From Motacilla alba alba (taxonomy: Eukaryota > Chordata > Aves > Passeriformes > Motacillidae), in contig NC_052017.1 in NCBI RefSeq assembly GCF_015832195.1, positions 48,809,652 to 48,873,651 on the forward strand: DNA of 64,000 nucleotides. The letters are read 5' to 3'. A model generated the notes under the pieces. It had not been told where the DNA came from and made no database searches. It saw only the letters and a program-made list of their open reading frames with translations. This document shows positions 62,301 to 64,000 of the stretch, in pieces. Position 1 is the stretch's first letter. Every line of letters starts with the position of its first letter. A program made the position numbers and the translations under genes.

Positions 62301-63082
62301 ATGTTAATGAAATGTGCAAGGTATACCAGTGTGAAACCAGCAGGTGGTTGGTTACCTGCCAGTATTCTTCCTTAGTCCTTCTGCTGGGTATCTTTGGCTG
62401 TCATGTGAGAACAGTTCCATCGTGAGTGGTCTGAAAACAAAGAGAGTGAACTTCAGATTTTGCTCCGGTGCAAATTCTCCTCACTGTGTCTTTTCTTTCA
62501 TTGTTGAAGTTCTTGTAACCTTAAGACTAAGAAATGTACCTCACACTTCTTAGCTCCACATGACAATACTGAAAAAGACAAAAATCAACCCCCAGACTTC
62601 CAGGATTGATTACTTAAGGCACAAATGTTAAGATGAAAATTCATCCTGAGGAGTTCCATTTAGTGATGAATAACTCTTGCTCTGGTAAATAGTTTGAAAT
62701 TTGGGGCTTTATTTTAGAACATTTTTATTGTCAGGGTGCAGGTCTCAGAATTGAATGCAAATAGCTGCTAGAGGATTGTTATACGAAACATGTTTCCAGT
62801 TAGACACAAAAATAAAAATTATGACACCATTAAATTTGTAAAATTGGAAATTAGTTGGAATTGTTCATTTTGGGTAAACAAAATGTCGTTTTTTTCCTTA
62901 TGGTGAAGTGAGAGTTCAAGGTCTTGTGATTTTGCACATGATGTACAATTCTACACAAAAAAGCAGCATTTTTGTGAGATATATTAAATGTTTGAAAGTA
63001 GGTATGGTGAAAGATAGTTGTAAGAGATATCAAACCTTGATATATGTTATATCCTGTTTAACAGTATTTTATGTTTATTTAG

Positions 63083-63162
63083 GTTCCTCTAAAGAAGGAG
63101 GAGCTGGAGCTGTGGATGAGGATGATTTTATTAGGGCATTTACAGATGTTCCTACTGTACAG
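63083..63162 (+). CDS. CLASP2: CLASP2 exon H (start of TOG2)
   Basis: The exon is 80 bp: two bases completing Gly, then 26 codons ending at a codon boundary. The translation is SSKEGGAGAVDEDDFIRAF followed by TDVPTVQ. It matches the lead-in of CLASP2 TOG2 (recalled human ASKEGGAGAVDEDDFIKAFTDVPSIQ). TOG2 is the domain needed for catastrophe suppression (family knowledge); its helical repeats begin just after this exon, outside the window. The acceptor is gtttatttag and the donor gtaaga at 63163. The 102-codon frame at 62908-63216 contains this exon in frame with intron on both sides. Confidence 0.96.
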
Positions 63163-64000
63163 GTAAGATGCTGTGTATATTCATGCTTGTCTTCAGAAAT
63201 ATGTTATTTGCAATAATAGGTTAACCTACTTTTAAAATTTACATAATTTTACATTGTTCCAAGCAAGCATCATTACTTTTCCCTCTTTTTGACCTTAGAG
63301 TCTCATGGAAAGCTCTTTATATTTTCCCAGGAGTTACCAAAGAAAGTGCCACCTTTTCTTTACTGTCCACTAATTGTTACCACACTGTGTTTTGGCTAAA
63401 ATGCCGTATTGCTTTTCTCAAACTTTTTCAGGGAACTAGTGAAAATAATTGGATGTTTCAATAAGAAAAAGATTAACATGACGTTTGGAAAGTTTAGGCC
63501 TACAGTTTCAAGACATGATCAAGTAATAATAATATAGGCATATACTTTAAACCTCAAGAATTGTATTTTCAAATTTGCCTGAATTGTAATGATGTGTGTC
63601 TGGTATACATGCCCTTATTCTAGTAATACGTAAAAAAATAATCTAGTGCCTTATTTTCATACTAATGAACTTGTTGGATTCCAAGTTCTTAATTAAAATG
63701 TCAGATTTGAATTTCTATTCTTTTACTGTGGGAATTGCATGTGTTTGATATTTTCACATAGTTGAGTCATGTAATATGTGTGGAGTGTACAAGGGCTATT
63801 TTGAATAAGTTTTCTTTGAGGATCTGAAGTGTGGAGAACAACCAAAATCTCAGTAAGCCATAGTTCCTAAATGACAGAAGGATTTTGTAAGACTCCCCTT
63901 TCTTGATATGTACTTTTGTTCTATTTTTATTTCCCAAGCATAGTTATTTGTTAGATCTGCTTCTGCAGGCAGCAATACTGTCTGCTTTCATGAGGGAGCA
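63163..64000 (+). other. CLASP2: CLASP2 intron downstream of exon H (5' part)
   Basis: AT-rich sequence from the donor gtaaga to the window end. No exon, repeat or RNA gene was recognised. Confidence 0.8.

Larger units (their letters stand above)
47609..63082 (+). other. CLASP2: CLASP2 intron G-H (15.5 kb)
   Basis: AT-rich intron. It holds alternating TA/CATA microsatellite patches at 47891-47912 and 53306-53342, a possible ancient repeat at about 49440-49560, and an imperfect tandem repeat at 51983-52064. The open frames (for example 53675-54064 and 55497-55799 on the minus strand) translate to nothing I recognise. From about 57 to 63 kb I see no repeat or gene. The acceptor is atgtttatttag at 63082. 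Confidence 0.8.
1..64000 (+). other. CLASP2: CLASP2 gene, partial (middle 5' part of the locus; both ends outside window)
   Basis: Eight internal exons and two alternative first exons on the + strand assemble into one protein matching vertebrate CLASP2. The best discriminators from the paralogue CLASP1 are the linker (SFDDEESVDGNRPSSAASAF, then KVPAP and ARKPGSAGGPKVGG) and the segment EGGAGAVDEDDF. CLASP2 is a microtubule plus-end tracking protein that suppresses catastrophe and promotes rescue, and acts at the cell cortex, Golgi, kinetochores and axons (family knowledge). The window covers TOG1, the following linker and the start of TOG2. The alpha start exon lies upstream and most of TOG2, the SxIP region, TOG3 and the C-terminal CLIP-interacting domain lie downstream. 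The assignment rests on recalled protein sequence, not on a database search. Confidence 0.95.

Noticed and set aside
1..64000. CLASP1 rather than CLASP2
   Set aside because: The linker words SAASAFKVPAPK and ARKPGSAGGPKVGG, the MRRLICKRICD exon and EGGAGAVDEDDF fit CLASP2; the recalled CLASP1 linker is different.
1..64000. CRISPR arrays, tRNA, rRNA or bacterial operon structure
   Set aside because: No regularly spaced repeats, no cloverleaf with a CCA-type or A/B-box pattern that I could see, and gene structure is spliced eukaryotic.

Overview
This window is vertebrate, almost certainly avian, nuclear DNA. It is AT-rich and dominated by introns. It carries several decayed CR1 LINE copies of the type that fills bird genomes, and a solo LTR with a perfect 5-bp target-site duplication whose sequence looks like songbird endogenous retrovirus LTRs. 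There is no bacterial-style gene content: every open frame of 60-200 codons outside the exons below looks like chance, antisense, repeat or CpG-island sequence.

The one gene I can support is CLASP2 (cytoplasmic linker-associated protein 2), on the + strand across the whole window and open at both ends. Eight internal coding exons were found by matching translations to the recalled vertebrate CLASP2 protein. All have AG/GT boundaries and a reading phase that runs unbroken from one to the next: 1812-1890, 14102-14205, 17537-17628, 17955-18030, 19505-19602, 27340-27410, 47462-47608 and 63083-63162. The first six encode most of the N-terminal TOG1 domain, the seventh the Ser/Pro/Lys/Gly-rich linker, and the eighth the acidic lead into TOG2. 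The true first exon(s) of the long (alpha) form lie upstream of base 1; the rest of TOG2 and everything C-terminal lie beyond base 64000.

The 20-kb intron between the last TOG1 exon (27410) and the linker exon (47462) is the regulatory heart of the window. It contains two alternative first coding exons. One sits in a strong CpG island at about 31.85-32.36 kb and encodes MMAVGD, the counterpart of the human gamma N-terminus MAMGD. The other lies at 46923-46956, 505 bp before the linker exon, and encodes MRRLICKRICD, the brain-type beta N-terminus with two candidate palmitoylation cysteines. The last TOG1 exon and both first exons end one base into a codon, so all three can splice in frame to the same linker exon. 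The locus thus makes a long isoform with TOG1 and two short isoforms without it.

Region by region: 1-14 kb holds exon A and a 12-kb intron with two CR1 copies and GT/AC-rich low-complexity tracts. The 14-20 kb stretch holds the compact TOG1 exon cluster, a GC/CpG-rich patch of unknown role at 16.62-17.06 kb, and one CR1 fragment. The 20-27 kb intron holds the solo LTR and a 17-base G run. The 27-47 kb intron holds the gamma and beta first exons, one CR1 and a C run. The 47-63 kb intron has AT microsatellites, a small tandem repeat and one possible ancient repeat, and otherwise nothing I recognise. No tRNA, rRNA, CRISPR array or second protein-coding gene was seen. The window does not appear to contain a new molecular system; its most interesting content is the promoter and first-exon architecture of CLASP2.
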